Assembly (NCBI GenBank): GCA_023014365.1
Contig: JAEBUN010000088.1
Span: forward strand, 1-49,374
Length of the DNA: 49,374 nucleotides
Direction of reading: 5' to 3'
Source: Lepiota brunneoincarnata
Taxonomy: Eukaryota; Basidiomycota; Agaricomycetes; Agaricales; Agaricaceae
Both the position numbers and the translations under genes were made by a program. Under the pieces are notes generated by a model. That model saw only the letters and a list, made by a program, of their open reading frames with translations, was not told the origin of the DNA and did not search any database. Each line of letters begins with the position of its first letter. Position 1 is the stretch's first letter. Positions 31,824-44,900 of the stretch are shown in pieces.

Positions 31824-33373
31824 CTATTGTCGCGCGTGACTTGTGAGGCAACCAATGAGTACAATGACAGGTTGCAGAGACGCCTGCGAAACTCAGTGTG
31901 GACAGATTGCATGTCCTACTACCACCAAGACAGGCAGGATGGAAAAATCGTCGCGACGTTCCCGGGTCCTGTGTCTTTGTTCTGGTGGTTGGCGCGAGAC
32001 TTCAAATGACCCTGGAGCAGGCAGAGTGTAGGGTTGGGGATTTCTTACTTTATGCAGACATGTACAGAATGCCTTTTACCCATGAAGACCTGAAGGCCCA
32101 AAACAGTCGCTTGGATGAAAGAAAGGCCGAGCTGGAGGCATTTTGCAACAAGGCACTGGGACCTGGGCAGCCTAGCCAGCCATTCTCTGCTCAATACTTC
32201 GACAGGGACGGCAAACCGCTGTTCTTTTACTTTGGAGTGAGAAGGAGAAGTGACTGGGTGGGTTGGCTGGCATAACTGATCCTGTAAACTCATTTGCTTA
32301 CTGTAGCATCAGGAGCTCAAGCGGCCGGTTGACCTGGGTGGAGACCTTTCAGTTCAATACCAAGGTAGGACGGTGCTAGACATGCACCGCGGTGACCTGG
32401 TTGAGGATGGGATAGGAGTAAGTGGCCTCTTTCGTGCTATATTGATTATTAAGCTTTGGCAGGACCGGTTAGCCAAGGCCTCCCAGCATGCTACGCAGGC
32501 GCTGTGCGCTGTGGTGAAGCCAAAGGCATGCACCAGCGCAGACAAGAGGCACAAATCTGGGGACTTGGATGGAGGGGTGCTGAGATACACGGTCCAAGGG
32601 TCAGGGGAACTACGCGAGGAGAGCACAGGAGTACTCCACCTTGTTCAAGGGTGGATACAGCAGGGCCAAAGAGAGCGGGCGAGTGCTGCCGCTCCGTCGA
32701 ACAAGGTATAATACATACGATCCTGAACGTATTTTAGGGCCTGTACCTCTCAGAACCCATGTCAAGGAGTGGAACGGCAGCAGGAGCGGTGGCTGGGTAC
32801 TACTTTGAGACGAGCCCAGTGGCCAAGATTTTGGCCATTATGTTCAAGGCGACGTTCCCGGGCATGTACGCCAAGTATGAGAAAGCTTTCGAGGCGGGAG
32901 CTTGGTTCCAGGATGGAAGAGACCCGGGACCTTGGCTCGGAAGAGCCATCATATACAAACTCCAAGGTGATCTGCATGTGGACGACAAGGATTTTGGGCC
33001 AGCGGCATGTTTTCCATGCGGTGATTTCATAGGGGAGATGTGCCTTCCCCAATTTGGAGCCAAATTCTCGTCTGTACCCCTCCTTCCTTACTCTCGCCGT
33101 CCTCTCTCTAATGCCTTGATCTTCATCAGATATTTTCCAGGACATGTCTGTCTCTTTGAGTCAGCAGACATATGGCACAAAGTCTGTCTCTACCAACCGC
33201 TCCCCCACAACCCATCAAAACCCTCCCTGACCCCAGGAAGAATTTCCACTGTCTTTTTCTTCCCTGAAGCCAGCTATGAGATTCTCAAGGACAAAGAGAA
33301 GGAGTGGGGGTTAAGGACAAACTATGGAAGGGGGGGAAGCCTAGAGGACAAGCTGATCTGCAAGAGGATGTGA
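31815..33373 (+). CDS. Fe(II)/2-oxoglutarate-dependent oxygenase, TET/JBP-like fold
   Basis: Exons 32021-32236, 32307-32417, 32454-32705, 32738-33069 and 33130-33373 join in phase with GT-AG sites (one donor is GTCTGT). An earlier coding stretch at 31815-31965 is likely, but its splice to 32021 and the true start are unresolved; the upstream LTR may have removed the first exon. The protein has AQYFDRDGKPLFFYFG, then a helical region, then the oxygenase core: LHVDDKD gives HxD (from 32975), GGEM-like strand GEMCLPQFGAKF, FPGHVCLFES, ADIWHKV with the distal His (33176), and TPGRISTVFFFP with the cofactor-binding Arg. All metal ligands are present and no stop occurs in the joined exons. I recall this subtype from large Agaricomycete families; the substrate is unknown. 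TET/JBP-type nucleobase oxidation is a hypothesis from the fold. Confidence 0.7.
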
Positions 33374-33472
33374 GGGATGAAGCCTAGCCTGCATGCAGAA
33401 CATTTGTACTTAGATTCTGAAGAGAGAGGCATTGAAGGAAACCATGTGAATAATTGTCCAGACATAATATGC

Positions 33473-33575
33473 GGTCGAAACGATAACGGCTCCGTTGGCC
33501 TGGGCGCTCCGAGTTTCTTGATCCGGGGTTTGAACCGGGTGGGGCAGTCGTTACATGTGCAGCCTCTTATGGACT
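33473..33575 (-). repeat. Dispersed hairpin repeat, copy R6 (partial)
   Basis: Minus-strand match: CCCGGTTCAAACCCCGGATC, AAGAAACTCGGAGCGCCC, ACGGAGCCGTTATCG. The GGTTCAAACC string is the best match in the family to a pol III B box. The 5' hairpin is mostly lost. Confidence 0.6.
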
Positions 33576-33842
33576 TGTTCTCTTGAGAGAACTAAGCTAC
33601 AACAGTGTGGAGAGCGCTCCCAAGTGCTATGGTCCAAGTTTCGTCCCTTAGTCTTCGTTTTTTCTCAGTTTCTCAGACGCACTCGTTCGTTGGCACAGCC
33701 ACAACCATCGCGTGACCAAGGTTCGTTTCCTATATACGGTAACCGTGACTTTCTTTCGCGCTGTCCCAAGCCCGCCAACCCTACCCATACCTGGAAACGC
33801 TTGGCACTGATCTTGAACCCATCGCGCCCACAAGCTTGCAAA

Positions 33843-36275
33843 ATGCAATTTATCGAATGCGCCCCCAATGGAGACGGTCAGGTCAAGCCCGTAGCTCCGT
33901 AAGTCGCTTCCGATCAGATTCTCCAATATTAATTATAGATCTGCCTGTTAGTATCACCAATCCAGATGCGCCGGAGGAGCAGAGGAAGAGGAAGAAAGCG
34001 GAACGAATGAGGGCCAAAAGGTTGGTGCCAGAGAAGCCACAGACCGCGATTCTGACCATTTCCCGTTAGGGCCAGGGACAGGGAGGAAAGGGCTCAAAAA
34101 GCGTGAGTTTTGCTTTTCATACGCGTCTATGTCCACTCATGGATAGCAGCCGGGCGGAGGGGTCGGGGTCAAGCCCGGCCAAGAAAAAAAGAAAGGCAGA
34201 GTGAGTGCTTGCCTGTACCTTTGCCGCTGATCTCAACTCCCTTCCACTTAGGGCTGCACAATACGACACGGCGGGGGCAAGCCATGCCCCGGGTGATATT
34301 GTAATGCGTTCACCGACGCCTGAGGCGGTCAACGGGGGCGAAATGTGTCCGCCAGCCCTCGGTGACCTGGCGGCCGGACTGATTACAATGCGTTCACCGA
34401 CGCCTGAGGCTGTCAACGGCGACGGCGAAATGGGTCCGCCAACCCTCGCTGATCCGGCGGCGGCCGGAGTTATTGCAATGCGTCCACCCACGCCTGAGGC
34501 CGTGAATGGCAGCGAGGTGCGTCCGCCAGCCCTCACCGACCCGGCGGCCGGAGCTGTTGGTCAAGAAGAAGAAGGGCCCTCGCAGGAACCCTCACGCGCG
34601 GCAGTCAAGCGCGATTGGGTGACAGGAGTGCGAGGGGAGGAAATTTCCCAAGATGCACCGACAGTTGAGTGGGCAAATGGAACGAAGACGGTGCTGCCGT
34701 TCGTTCCAAGCAACGATGGGGAGGAAAGAAATGTACTGTATAAGGTGGGTATTTTTGCTATATAGAAAGCATCTACATAGGCTGAGATTTGAACTATAGG
34801 ATGAAAAAGCGGTGAGACTGTTGGCGGAACGGGCAGTGGACTGGGAAGGGTCCGAGTTCGTGAGATGTCTCCGAGGAAGTCAGGATGGGAACGCGGGGGA
34901 CCTTGTGGAGGAGTGCCGGGACCTCCTGGCTAGGGGGTTTGTGGTAGTAGTGAAGGACTTTGAACGGAGGAGGCCTGAACCACTCACGCTGGAGTTCCTG
35001 GAGAAGAGAAAGTTGGAGGTGAATCACCTTCCAAGGGACTTTCATGGTGAGAAGTATGGTTCTAGCAAGGGGATGGAATGGGCTAATGTCTGGCTCAGAT
35101 GCGATGTTGAGGGCAGTTGAACCTAGCCAGCCGTACCACTCGGGGACGCTGAGTGAGTTCTTGGGAAATGTGAGGAATCAGAGCGCGGTCCAGTGCATCC
35201 TGGATCTGCCTTCCCCCGACCTGAACCGTCCGGCAATAGCAGAGTGAGTGTATAGGATGGTGTGGATAGGCAGCTGGGCTTAAACTGGTTACCAGAGGTC
35301 TGGATGATGCGACGCCGGCACTCCTGTTCTCCTGCACAGATGTGTTGCATGCTCCGCCGGGGAAATGCCAGGCGCACGCGCTGAAGAGCAGGAAATGGGA
35401 GCTCATCCACCATGGTGGGTTTCACACGTATGCGCACAAGGATGCGGATGGGCATGGGACGTTCGTGCGGGTGCTGTCAGGGGTGAAAATGTGGGTGGTG
35501 ATTCGGCCAGAAAATGTTGTGGGGGCGAAAGGCAAGGGGGAGCTGAATAGGGCGAACGAGGTGATGGTGAAAGTTAGGATTGATGAGAGGAACGGGGAGG
35601 AAGTTGCAGGATGGCTGGACACGGCGACTGAGGCGTCGTTGATTCAGGCTGAACGGGGAGATCTGGTGCAAGTACCCCCTGTTTTTTACTTAGAGAAAGG
35701 ATGCTAAAAGCAGGCCAACAGAATCATGCCGCCTGGAACGTGGCATGAAGTGTACACGCCTTGCCAAAGTTTTGCTACGGGCGGGCACTTCATCTCGTAC
35801 GACACGATGCATCTGATGGAGGCCTCCCGGCGGTTTGACCACACGAAGGGCAAGGCGTCTACGAATGCACACCATCCGGAGCTGTTTACCACGTTGTGCT
35901 ATATGACGGTGGCGATGCTGCGGAGAGATGGCAGAAGTGAGTTCTGGTGTTCTTGCATCTGGATTGGAAGTAACCTGTGCTGTAGGGTTTTTGAAGAAGC
36001 CGGTTGTTTCGCTATGCAAGATGGTAATACACCCGAACGCTTACACGCAGCAGGGTGTGGGGAATGAGAGGTGGAAAGAGGACTCTGAGAAGGAGGCCAA
36101 GCGGCTTGCGACCAAGGTGGCGAAAGCGATCCTTAAACTGGATGCTGCCTACTCTCGGGATGATTTCCTATTCCAAGGGAAGGATTGGATGGATCCGTTG
36201 GATGAGATAGACCTGAGGCCGGTGTTCGGTCAGTTTGAGGGTGGAGCGGGGAGCATTAGAAGGGGCGGGTGGTAA
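33843..36275 (+). CDS. JmjC-domain protein
   Basis: Ten exons: 33843-33898, 33952-34020, 34070-34102, 34147-34200, 34252-34744, 34800-35046, 35099-35243, 35296-35671, 35711-35936, 35986-36275. All junctions are GT-AG and keep phase, giving 662 residues with no lesion. The N-terminus is basic and charged (a likely nuclear signal: KKKRKAE, RKRKKAERMRAK). Three copies of a 28-30 residue repeat starting MRSPTPEAVNG follow. The C-terminal half is the JmjC domain: HKD (His about 413, Asp about 415) and TWH (His about 503) are the iron ligands, with FVRVLSGVKMWVVIRP and IMPPGTWHEVYTP in the usual places. JmjC proteins are Fe(II)/2OG oxygenases, mostly histone or protein demethylases or hydroxylases; no PHD, chromo or DNA-binding domain is seen, so the substrate is unknown. 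It starts 470 bases after the upstream oxygenase gene. Confidence 0.85.
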
Positions 36276-36626
36276 TTTATGTTTATTTATAGAAATAGAA
36301 AGGGTTGGGGGGCTGGTGTTCTGGACGTGGTGAAAGTGTGCTAGTTAATGTGGATGAGAGGCTGGTGTGGGGAAGGAAGGAGGGCTGAGGCTCTCCAGAA
36401 AGGGCCGAGGGAAAGAGAATGGAAAGGTGATGGGGGAAATGATGACAGGGCATGGAAAAGGTGTGAGTGGAGGGATGTAGGGAACATGAAAGAGGAGAAT
36501 CTCTTGAGTACGTTAGCAGAGGGAGAAATTTTAGTCTACGGAGAAGGAAATAAAAAAAAGACTGCGAGTTGGATGGGGCATGGGTACCTCTACAGGTGCA
36601 TCCCGTCTTCCAGTAGGGGAGACGAG

Positions 36627-37004
36627 TGTGGAGAGGGAACGACGGCTGCTCACGTAGCACCCGTCATCCCATCTTGCACTAGGCGGCGATGGGGACACGC
36701 TCGCGGCTCGTTCACCACGCAGAACACGCCAAATGCGACCAGTATGGACAGGTGATGCAAGCGACAGATCGCATCGGCGAAACTCCTAACCGGTTTGCTA
36801 CAAGATTCTTTAGGAAAATTCTCGTGGTTTCTGTAGACCACCTCGTAGTATAAAAACCAGCTAGAAAGAGGTAGTTACTGAAGCCCGTGTCCCTCTCATT
36901 TTCGTTTTCTGGTTCTGATTGTCGTTCTCTGGCTCACTCTCTCCACTCCCCCCCTCGGGGTCAAAAGCTTTGGGGCCGAGGGAGGCAGTGGTGCTCGCCT
37001 ATCA
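36627..37004 (+). mobile_element. LTR copy 1 (378 bp)
   Basis: Begins TGTGGAGAG and ends CTCGCCTATCA. Shares ACGACGGCTGCTC, ACGCTCGCGGCTCGTTCACC, GTAGTATAAAAACCAGCTAG (TATA box) and GGGTCAAAAGCTTTG with the copy at 38224. No flanking 5-base duplication is visible. It lies 350 bases after the JmjC gene. Confidence 0.65.
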
Positions 37005-38223
37005 AGGGGACATTCCTCTCTTCACGAGACGGCAGAGACAAGGACGGTGGGGACAGGGGACCAAGAAGGGGCAGGGACAAGGTGATGCAAGGGACGGATG
37101 GGATAGGGGAATCTCTGTGGGAAGAATCACTATGTATGGGAGGGATGCAGCGGTGGTCGGTTAGGAAATGATCGGGGTGTGCTCTTGTTGTTATGGGCTG
37201 GGTTGGATGGGGTTCCTAGGGTGTGGTGCTGGTACGCAAGGCGGGTCTAGGGCAAAGTGGTTGACTGTGGGACAAACGCTAGTTACGACGGAAAGAGTAA
37301 TCTAGAGGGGCCCCGTGGCCTTTGGCGATGGGGTGGCCCCTGTCGACCGTAGAGACGGGGCGCGGTGGGCGGAGGCTCCGCCTGCAGTGGGGTTTAGAGA
37401 CCCGGTTTGACTGGGCTTGTGAGGGAGGAAACGGGCTCGCGAGTGGAAGTTCAGGCGGGCTCCCTCCCCAACATTGTGGTATGGATCCCGACGTGCCTCG
37501 ACTGGTGGCAGAATGCGCCTCTGATCCTCTAGCGTAGTTCTGATGCTTGCTTCGGTAGATACTCATTCTTCTCCGTTGGCGAGGTGTTCTAGTAGTGATA
37601 GGTAATTGTCTTCTCGTGGATGTGAGATAGTTAGTTCGGGGGGACCGGTTTCAGGTCTGGACTTTTCTTTGTTTTCTTTGGCTCTTTCGTATCTGGAACC
37701 CAGCAAATTATCACTCTGGTTTAAGCCTTCCTTTTCAGCTCTTGAGGGACTTGAGCGCTGGGGAGGGTTTCGTCGGACGCACTCGTCGTTTTCTTTACGT
37801 TAGTCGGGAACGGGACTTGTTGATCTTCAGGCTAACCGCCGGTGTTTGTGTACCAGCGTGGTTGTGTGGGTTCTGATGGCTGGGCACGCAGGGTGTGTGG
37901 CTTGGACGGAGGTTGGGCGGTGGTTGGCTGTGGCCTCAAGTGTATTAGAGATTTGTACTGTGTGAGCGATAACTGCGGGTGTGTAGTGTTCGCATCCAGG
38001 AAGTTGAGTGGATCTTAAGTCCCGTTCTCGGTCGCCAGGATGGTTCTGAGCTCGTGTCCCTTTCGTACTTGTATGCTGGGCAATTGTGTGGTGTGTCTAG
38101 GACCAGTGGGACTTGTGGCTGTCTGTGTTGATTGGCAGGTGGGGTGTTCTGAGCTGGACTAGTATACTCGGCTGGTTCCTGTGGAGTTGGTCGGTGCAAT
38201 TTTTGGGTGTACTCTGGGGATGT
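37005..38223. other. Segment between two direct LTR copies, no gene recognised
   Basis: If the two LTRs belonged to one insertion this would be its internal region, but there is no primer-binding site next to LTR 1, no polypurine tract before LTR 2, and no gag or pol. It may be a non-autonomous internal region or unrelated DNA. Confidence 0.45.
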
Positions 38224-38794
38224 TGTGGAGAGCGAACGACGGCTGCTCGCGTAGCACCCGTCATCGCCCCTTCCACTAGCCCAGACGAGACCGCGGAGAC
38301 AACTACGGCGACCACACGCTCCCGGCTCGTTCACCACGGAGACAACTACGGTGACCACACGCTCCCGGCTCGTCCACCACCCAAAACACGCCAAACGCGA
38401 CCAGCAACACGCATGGACATGTCATGCAAGCGACGGATTGCATAGGCGATGCCCCTTTCCCTTTTCCATTCTTTCTCTCTCCCCTTCCGTAGTTAAAGAA
38501 CATATGCTTCAACTTTCGTTACGGAATTTCTCCTCTTATCTCTTCCGTTCCATACTTTTCACTTCCCCATTTAAAAAGTCCACCTTGTAGCATAAAAACT
38601 AGCCAGAAAATTGTATTACGGGTAGTGAAAATACACCCCAGCTCTCTTTCTATCTACTCAAGCCCCTCTCCCTCTCGTTTTCTCGGTCTCGTTCTCGGTC
38701 TCGGTCTCATTCTCGTTCTCTCATTCTCTCACCACCCCCCCCCTTCTGGGTCAAAAGCTTTGCGACTGACGGACGCAGTCGTGCTCGCCTACCA
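38224..38794 (+). mobile_element. LTR copy 2 (571 bp)
   Basis: Begins TGTGGAGAG and ends CTCGCCTACCA. It is longer than copy 1 because of an internal direct repeat (ACCACACGCTCCCGGCTCGT twice) and extra pyrimidine-rich sequence before the TATA-type GTAGCATAAAAACTAGCCAG. It ends 120 bases before the first possible exon of the next gene, so it may provide its promoter. Confidence 0.65.
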
Positions 38795-38916
38795 ACCCCA
38801 CTACCCTCGCTTCAATGTCCTTGATTCCTCCGGGCAGCTAGGTTGGGTTGCTTGATTGGCGACTTGGTTGTTTTGAGTCCCCGGCTGCTGGGCCGTTCGC
38901 TGGTTCGTCCAGCGAG

Positions 38917-41900
38917 ATGGACTTGAGGTGGATTTGTGGGTTGGCTGATGTAGCGATGGTGAGTGGTTTTTGTTGCATTGAATGGATTGAGTACAGCTTG
39001 GCTGTGGAGGTAGTGTGTGATGTTTGGTGTTTCTTCTGCTGTCTGGGACTTGCCTCCCCTTGCAGTATCAGGAGGGGGGAGGCATGGTTCAATTCAATCA
39101 TCGCCTCCCAGCTCGGATGAGCAGCATGGCATTGTATTGGTGTAGCAAGTTCAACGTTCTTGCTCCCAACTCCCATTCCCAGATTCACAGATCCAGCCCC
39201 AGCTTTCCTCCTGCTCCAGATAGATTTCTACTCTCAAAAAATTATGAGCCGCGGCCACAAAAAGTGAGCCCACCATCTTTCCCCCCCCAAGAGCGTCTTC
39301 TTGGTACTCATCTTCTTCCCCTACCCCCTTACCCATAGATTCTGTCCCATTTACGATAGCAGTCCTGCAAACCTGGAGGAGCACACCAGGAAATTTCACT
39401 GCAGCAAGGTTGTGATCTATCGCACAAAAGAAGATGCCAAAAAAGGAGGTACAGTGTTGAATTTCTCTCTCCCCCCCCAATAAACCATCCACTCCCTTCT
39501 CAAATCCTGGATCTAGGCACGACAGGAAGGCTGCAGGAATTCCATTGACAGGGGGGACCTTGTGGCCAGTTTGCCTGCTCCCACTGCTCAGCATTGCTGC
39601 CTGAACTTGGGAAGCTGCGCGCTCACCTGATCAAAGAACACAGCGACCACTATACCTCAAGCATCTCAGCTTGCACCGAGAACACTCCTCCTCCAGCAGT
39701 GCCTGCGGAAGCAAGGGTGCGAGCGAAGAGATGGCACCAAAGTTGATGATCCTGAGGGGAAGGGTGTTTGGAAAGAGAGGGAGGGAAAGGTTGAGGACAA
39801 GGATGAGGATGGAGATGGGGACAAGGATGGGAAGGAGGATGGGGATGGGGATGGGGACGAGGATGGTTACGAGGATGGGGACAGGGATGGGAAGGAAAAT
39901 GGGGACAGGGATGGGAAGGAGGATGGGGATGGAGATGGGGACAAGGATGGGGACAAGGATGGGAAGGAGGATGGGAACAAGAATGGGGACGAGGATGAGA
40001 GCAGGAATGAGGAGGAGAAGCCAAAGATGCTGCAAAGCAAAAGAAAGAGAAAGAGGGAGGATATGGCCGAGTGGAAACCAGGGCCTGGATCCGGTTCAAG
40101 CAGGAAGAGAGGGAGGCAGGGGACTGTTAGCAACAACTCTGAAAGTGAGCACCCCCACCCGTTATTTTGGGTAGCCCTTGGCTTGTTGCCCCAAACTCAC
40201 CGCCCTGGCTTTCTCCCCCTCTCTCGTCCTAGGTGCAGAAATACTTTCCGTGGATCCTCATTTCAACCCCTTCCCATCCTTTCCAGCGAAGAGGAAGAAT
40301 CAAGAAAGCGCAGAGGGGTCCTTAGTGTTCTCTCAGGAGGATGGCAATAGCACCCCAGGTAAGGTGATTATTGGTAGCCAATTGCGCCCCCCAACCATCC
40401 AGGAGTCTTCCTGGCACTTGATGCCAAAGGATGCCTTGCCATCACGCATGGTAGAGCTGCTGCAGATGCTTCGCCTGGTGGTAGTTCAACCAAGCTGGAT
40501 GAAAAAGATGCTGCTGGTGGTCTGCACAGATGAATCTTGCGGCACCGGTGTCAATCTTGTCCCCAAGGCCCGAGGACTTATTCACCACGAATCCTCTGCA
40601 CACCCTCCCGTGCAGCTGTCAAAGGTTTTGCAGAAGAAGGAAGTCCTGGAGCTTGGAGCTTATTTCGATGAGTGCATCCATCAGTTCTTGACCAGCGGGA
40701 AGCTCAAGGACCACCCAGTACCAGATGGGCTCATTGCACCTATTCCCTGCCTGACGGTCTATGCCGGTCTCTGCTGCAGCCGGTGCTCTTACTGCTGCCT
40801 TGGCCCAAAGCCCATAAGGAGGCACTGGAAAAAGGCCCATCTTCTCCAGGAACTGGAGGATGCCGGGGACTCGCTTTATACCCCGGTGACGTTGCAGAAG
40901 CTTTTCCCAAGCGCAAAGTACTTCTCCGTGGAGGAGAGTTTGTTGTTGAACGCAGTACAGCCAAGCGAATCTCCTGTAGGCCCCCACAACACCTTTTCTC
41001 TCTTCCTAACAAAATGCTTGCCGCTAATGGAGGCAGAGCAGAGATCTCACCTTCTGGGCCCCACATCCGAGCAAGAGGTGCCCCCTCTCCTTCGCTTTTT
41101 TCAATGGCACAGGCACCTTCTACCCTACCTGGGGAAAGAGAAAGAGATGGGGGGTGAGGACCAAGCAGCAGAGGTGCAAGGGGCCAAAGTGCCCACAGTT
41201 GGGGTGCAGGGAGGAGATGGCTCGGAAGATGGCTCGGAAGATGGCTGGGATGACAAAGTCAAGAGCGTGGAGGATGAAGATGAGGGGTTTCTGGAGGAGC
41301 TCGATGACAGCGAGATTGAATTGGGCATGGAGAGCGCAGGGGGGAGTGAAGAGGATGAGGAGGATGAGCGCAGCGAGGATGAGGACAGCGAGGATGAGGA
41401 CAGCGAGGATGAGGAGGGCAAGTATGAGTATGAGGGCAAGGGCAAGAACCGGGATGAAGCCAAAAATGACATGGATGCAGACAGAGAAGAAAAAGAGAGG
41501 GAGTGCCATGGGTCGGACAGTGGAGCCTGCAGCGATGACAAGCCCAAAAGGCAAGGGTCACAGGTCATGGGCAAGAAGAAGAAGAACGGAGATGGGAAAA
41601 GATATGGCAAATGGGATCGCGGAAACGATGTCCACTATGAGGAGGATGAAGGCCACGGAGAGCTCACGTACGATACCAACCTCATTTGCAAGCGCAAGGT
41701 GGCCGCCATGAGGAGCTTCATATCCCCCCAAAAGACTGCCGAGGCCAAGCAGCTTGCGGACGTGATCCTGCAATATATGAAGCTGATCAAAACGCATCTA
41801 GGGAAATGCGGGCTCGAGGTCCAGACGTTGCTCCTGTATGGCCGGTTGTAAGTGCTCCAATTTCCAATTCCATGCACATGCATAGAAAGCACCCCTCGCT

Positions 41901-44900
41901 CATCGATCTTGGTCTCTAAAATAGGAATACTAAGTGCTGGAGTTCAGTCGAAGACGGCTCGCTGGCATCATATGGAGATGTTCTTCTGAAGTTTGCGCAG
42001 GGGATATTCTCCTCCCTGGATAAGCAGCACCCAAACTACGCTTTTCCACTGAGCAAGGGTGACAAGAAGAGGGCGAGGATGCTGCAGGAAAAGCTCCGGG
42101 GCGGAAAAGTCTCCCCGATCGAGGTGGTCGATCTTTTTCATGACTTCATACGGCCCTTCCTGTATCCCCGCACCGATGCTGGGGCTTCCCATTCAAGATG
42201 GGATGACCCGCTGGAGTGTTTCATGGCCATTTATTGCCTCAAGGAGGATGGCAGCTTCAGGATGCCCAACGAAGCCACCCAGCTGTTCGCAAAGCTTAGG
42301 TATCATATCCGTGGGGCCATCCTTTTCCAGTCTATGAGGAAGTTCAAAAGGTCCAGGCAGGAAGATGGGCCGTTGTCTCTCCAGGGGTAAGTTCCCCCCC
42401 CCCCCTCCATGGCGAAAAAAGGTAGCTGACGGACCCCGGGAATGCGCTAGGATTGTCCTCCGGCAAACCACTGCTAATCTGCTGCATGAAGCCAGCTCCC
42501 GGTTCAACACGATCAGCAGGTATCAAACGCATGCCACTCGGCTTGCAAGATCCCCAAATCAGGCACCCACGACCCGGGTAAGCGAGGATGGATCGTGGAT
42601 CACGTATCGGGAGGTCTCCCTAAACCTCCCTCTCTGGCAGCAGGGAATGAAGCAACTTTACGAGGAGGTAGCTGAGGATATAGATGAGCTGTTCCGGGGC
42701 TGGGAGGCTAAGATAGCCATCCCGGAGTTTGTTCCCGATGACTGGCACTGTGAAGCACGACAGTATAGCTGGGTCAAGAACTGCAAACTATCCTTCACAG
42801 CTAGCAGCTCATCATCCACATCGATCGCCTCAACTACCTCTATCCTGGAACCATCGAAAGAGGGAGGATTGAGGGCAGCAGAGCTGTTCCTCACCAACCT
42901 CCATCTTTCCGACAAAGGGCTTGGACTTCTCCTGCCAGATCTCTCCAACCGCGGGCCAGGATCCTTTCTGCCCAATCGGCCGAAGATTCAGCAGGTAATG
43001 GACAAGTGCGATTCCATCAATCGTAAACTTGCACTCCTTGCCTTCCTGTCCGCTGGCCCACCACCCCGGCTGACGGAATTTTGTGAGTTCAAGTTTGCCA
43101 ACTCCAACAGGGGACGAAACATGTTCCGTGACCAGCCGGGATCTCTGGCTTGTCACTCGGCGAACAAAGTCAGAGACGGTGCTGGGCCGTGAGTTCTTCC
43201 TTCCCAGGAAGCTTTCCCCCGGAGTGTCCAGAATTTTTGAACGATATCTCTTCTTTGTCCGACCCCTGGCGAGGAACCTGTCGTATCTGCTTGATAGGAA
43301 GGAGGCGGCACTCCTGCACGAGGAAAGTTTGTGGGTTCAGGGATACAAGCAGATGGATGCAGAAATGCTAGCGAGGTATCTCAAGGAGTTTCTGGCTGGC
43401 TACTGCGGTGCACCTGGGATGGGTGCTCGAAACTACCGGCAGATTTGCGTGGAGATAAGTCGCACATTGCTTGGAGGCAGGGCCGAAGTCGTGGTGGACG
43501 ATGAACGGACCGCAATCCATGCTCAGATGGGACACTCCGCCAAAACAGCCCGACTTTACTATGCCCAGGAGGTGAACACCCTGCCTTCCATGTCGACAGA
43601 CCTTCTCCGGCAGTATGGGCATGCATCTGAGGCATGGTGGGAGGTGGCAGGCTTCTCCCCTCAAGACGAGGTTTCCGAGAAATCCGCAGGAGATGGACCT
43701 CCCCAAGGTCCAGAAATGACTGGCGACAGCACCGCCGCCCCAGCACTAGCCCATGAATGGGGTGTAAAGAAGAAGGAAGTGCCAGCAGGAGAAGGCTGTC
43801 AGATTACCCCGCCAGGTGCCCCAGGCGCGGGAGAGCTTCCGTGCACACCCTGGAAAGCCAACTCCTGTTGGCTGGATTCATCCCTTGAGCTGCTCTACCG
43901 AGCGATTTCCCAAGAGTGGGAGGGGTTCAATGCAGCCCTTCGGGGCATTAGCGGGGATTCTGAGCTCTCCCAAGTTCTTTCCACTTTCAAAAATCGACAT
44001 GGGTTTGACCTGGGCAGTCCCGACATCTCGGATCTGCTCAGCCAGGAGCGTGATGGAGTGCGAGAGCGCTTGAAGGCCGCTGGAGAAGTGGCTACTCTTA
44101 CTGCGCCTGATAGCATGTTTGTAAGCCCGATGCTGTTTCACTCTGCCTGCCGTGTCCTCACAAAGAAAAATGCAGGGCTGGTTCTCTGGACTTTTCCGTC
44201 GAGCTTACTCCGGCAGGCATGGGCAAACTCTGCCCCCAGACAGCCGCCTCCTTCCATACTTTTTCCCCCTCTATCTGGAGATCCACAAGTGCACCGGCTC
44301 TGCAACCAGCGGTGGCCCGCACGTCGAGGTTCACAGGAGGCCTATGCCCAAGTTCACCATTCAGCTCACAAAGGCGGACTACGAGGCTAATTTGGGGAGT
44401 CTGGAGTTGTGGTTTCGATGTTTCTCAAGCCATCAAAGGATCAGCCTTGGGGAAACCTGCTGGAGGGTGCAGGAAGGAAACCGCCTGTGTGATGGGATTC
44501 GGGAGGACATCCGGTCCATCCTCGTCTCCGTCCCAGTAATTTTGATTTTGGAGATACTCCAAGAGGATGAGTTGGACCGGATGGATTGGAAAATTCCTCC
44601 CCAACTGCAAGTAACGGTGGATGAGGTGGATGAAGATCCGGCGGGGGCCGGGGGAAAAGCTCCCACATATGAGCTTGTGGGCCTTGGGTTAACCTCTTCC
44701 GAGGGCAGTTCAAGCCCGTTTGCAATCCCGCGGCACTTCACCACTCAATTTTACGACCATACGCAGGGTGCGGTGTATCACTATGATGACCTGGCCCAGG
44801 GAGGGAAGGCCATGGTCATAGAGAACGCTCAGCTGCGGACGCATGTGGCCGGATCACCGCCAATCATTCCAGACAAGCACAGGGTTCACCAAGTCATTTA

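Noticed and set aside
33473..33575. Possible tRNA gene because of GGTTCAAACC
   Set aside because: No cloverleaf, acceptor stem or anticodon arm can be folded around it; the motif belongs to the dispersed repeat family.
39631..40136. Minus-strand and second-frame open reading across the GATGGGGA repeat
   Set aside because: They are shadows of the acidic linker frame, which joins in phase to the next exon at 40233.
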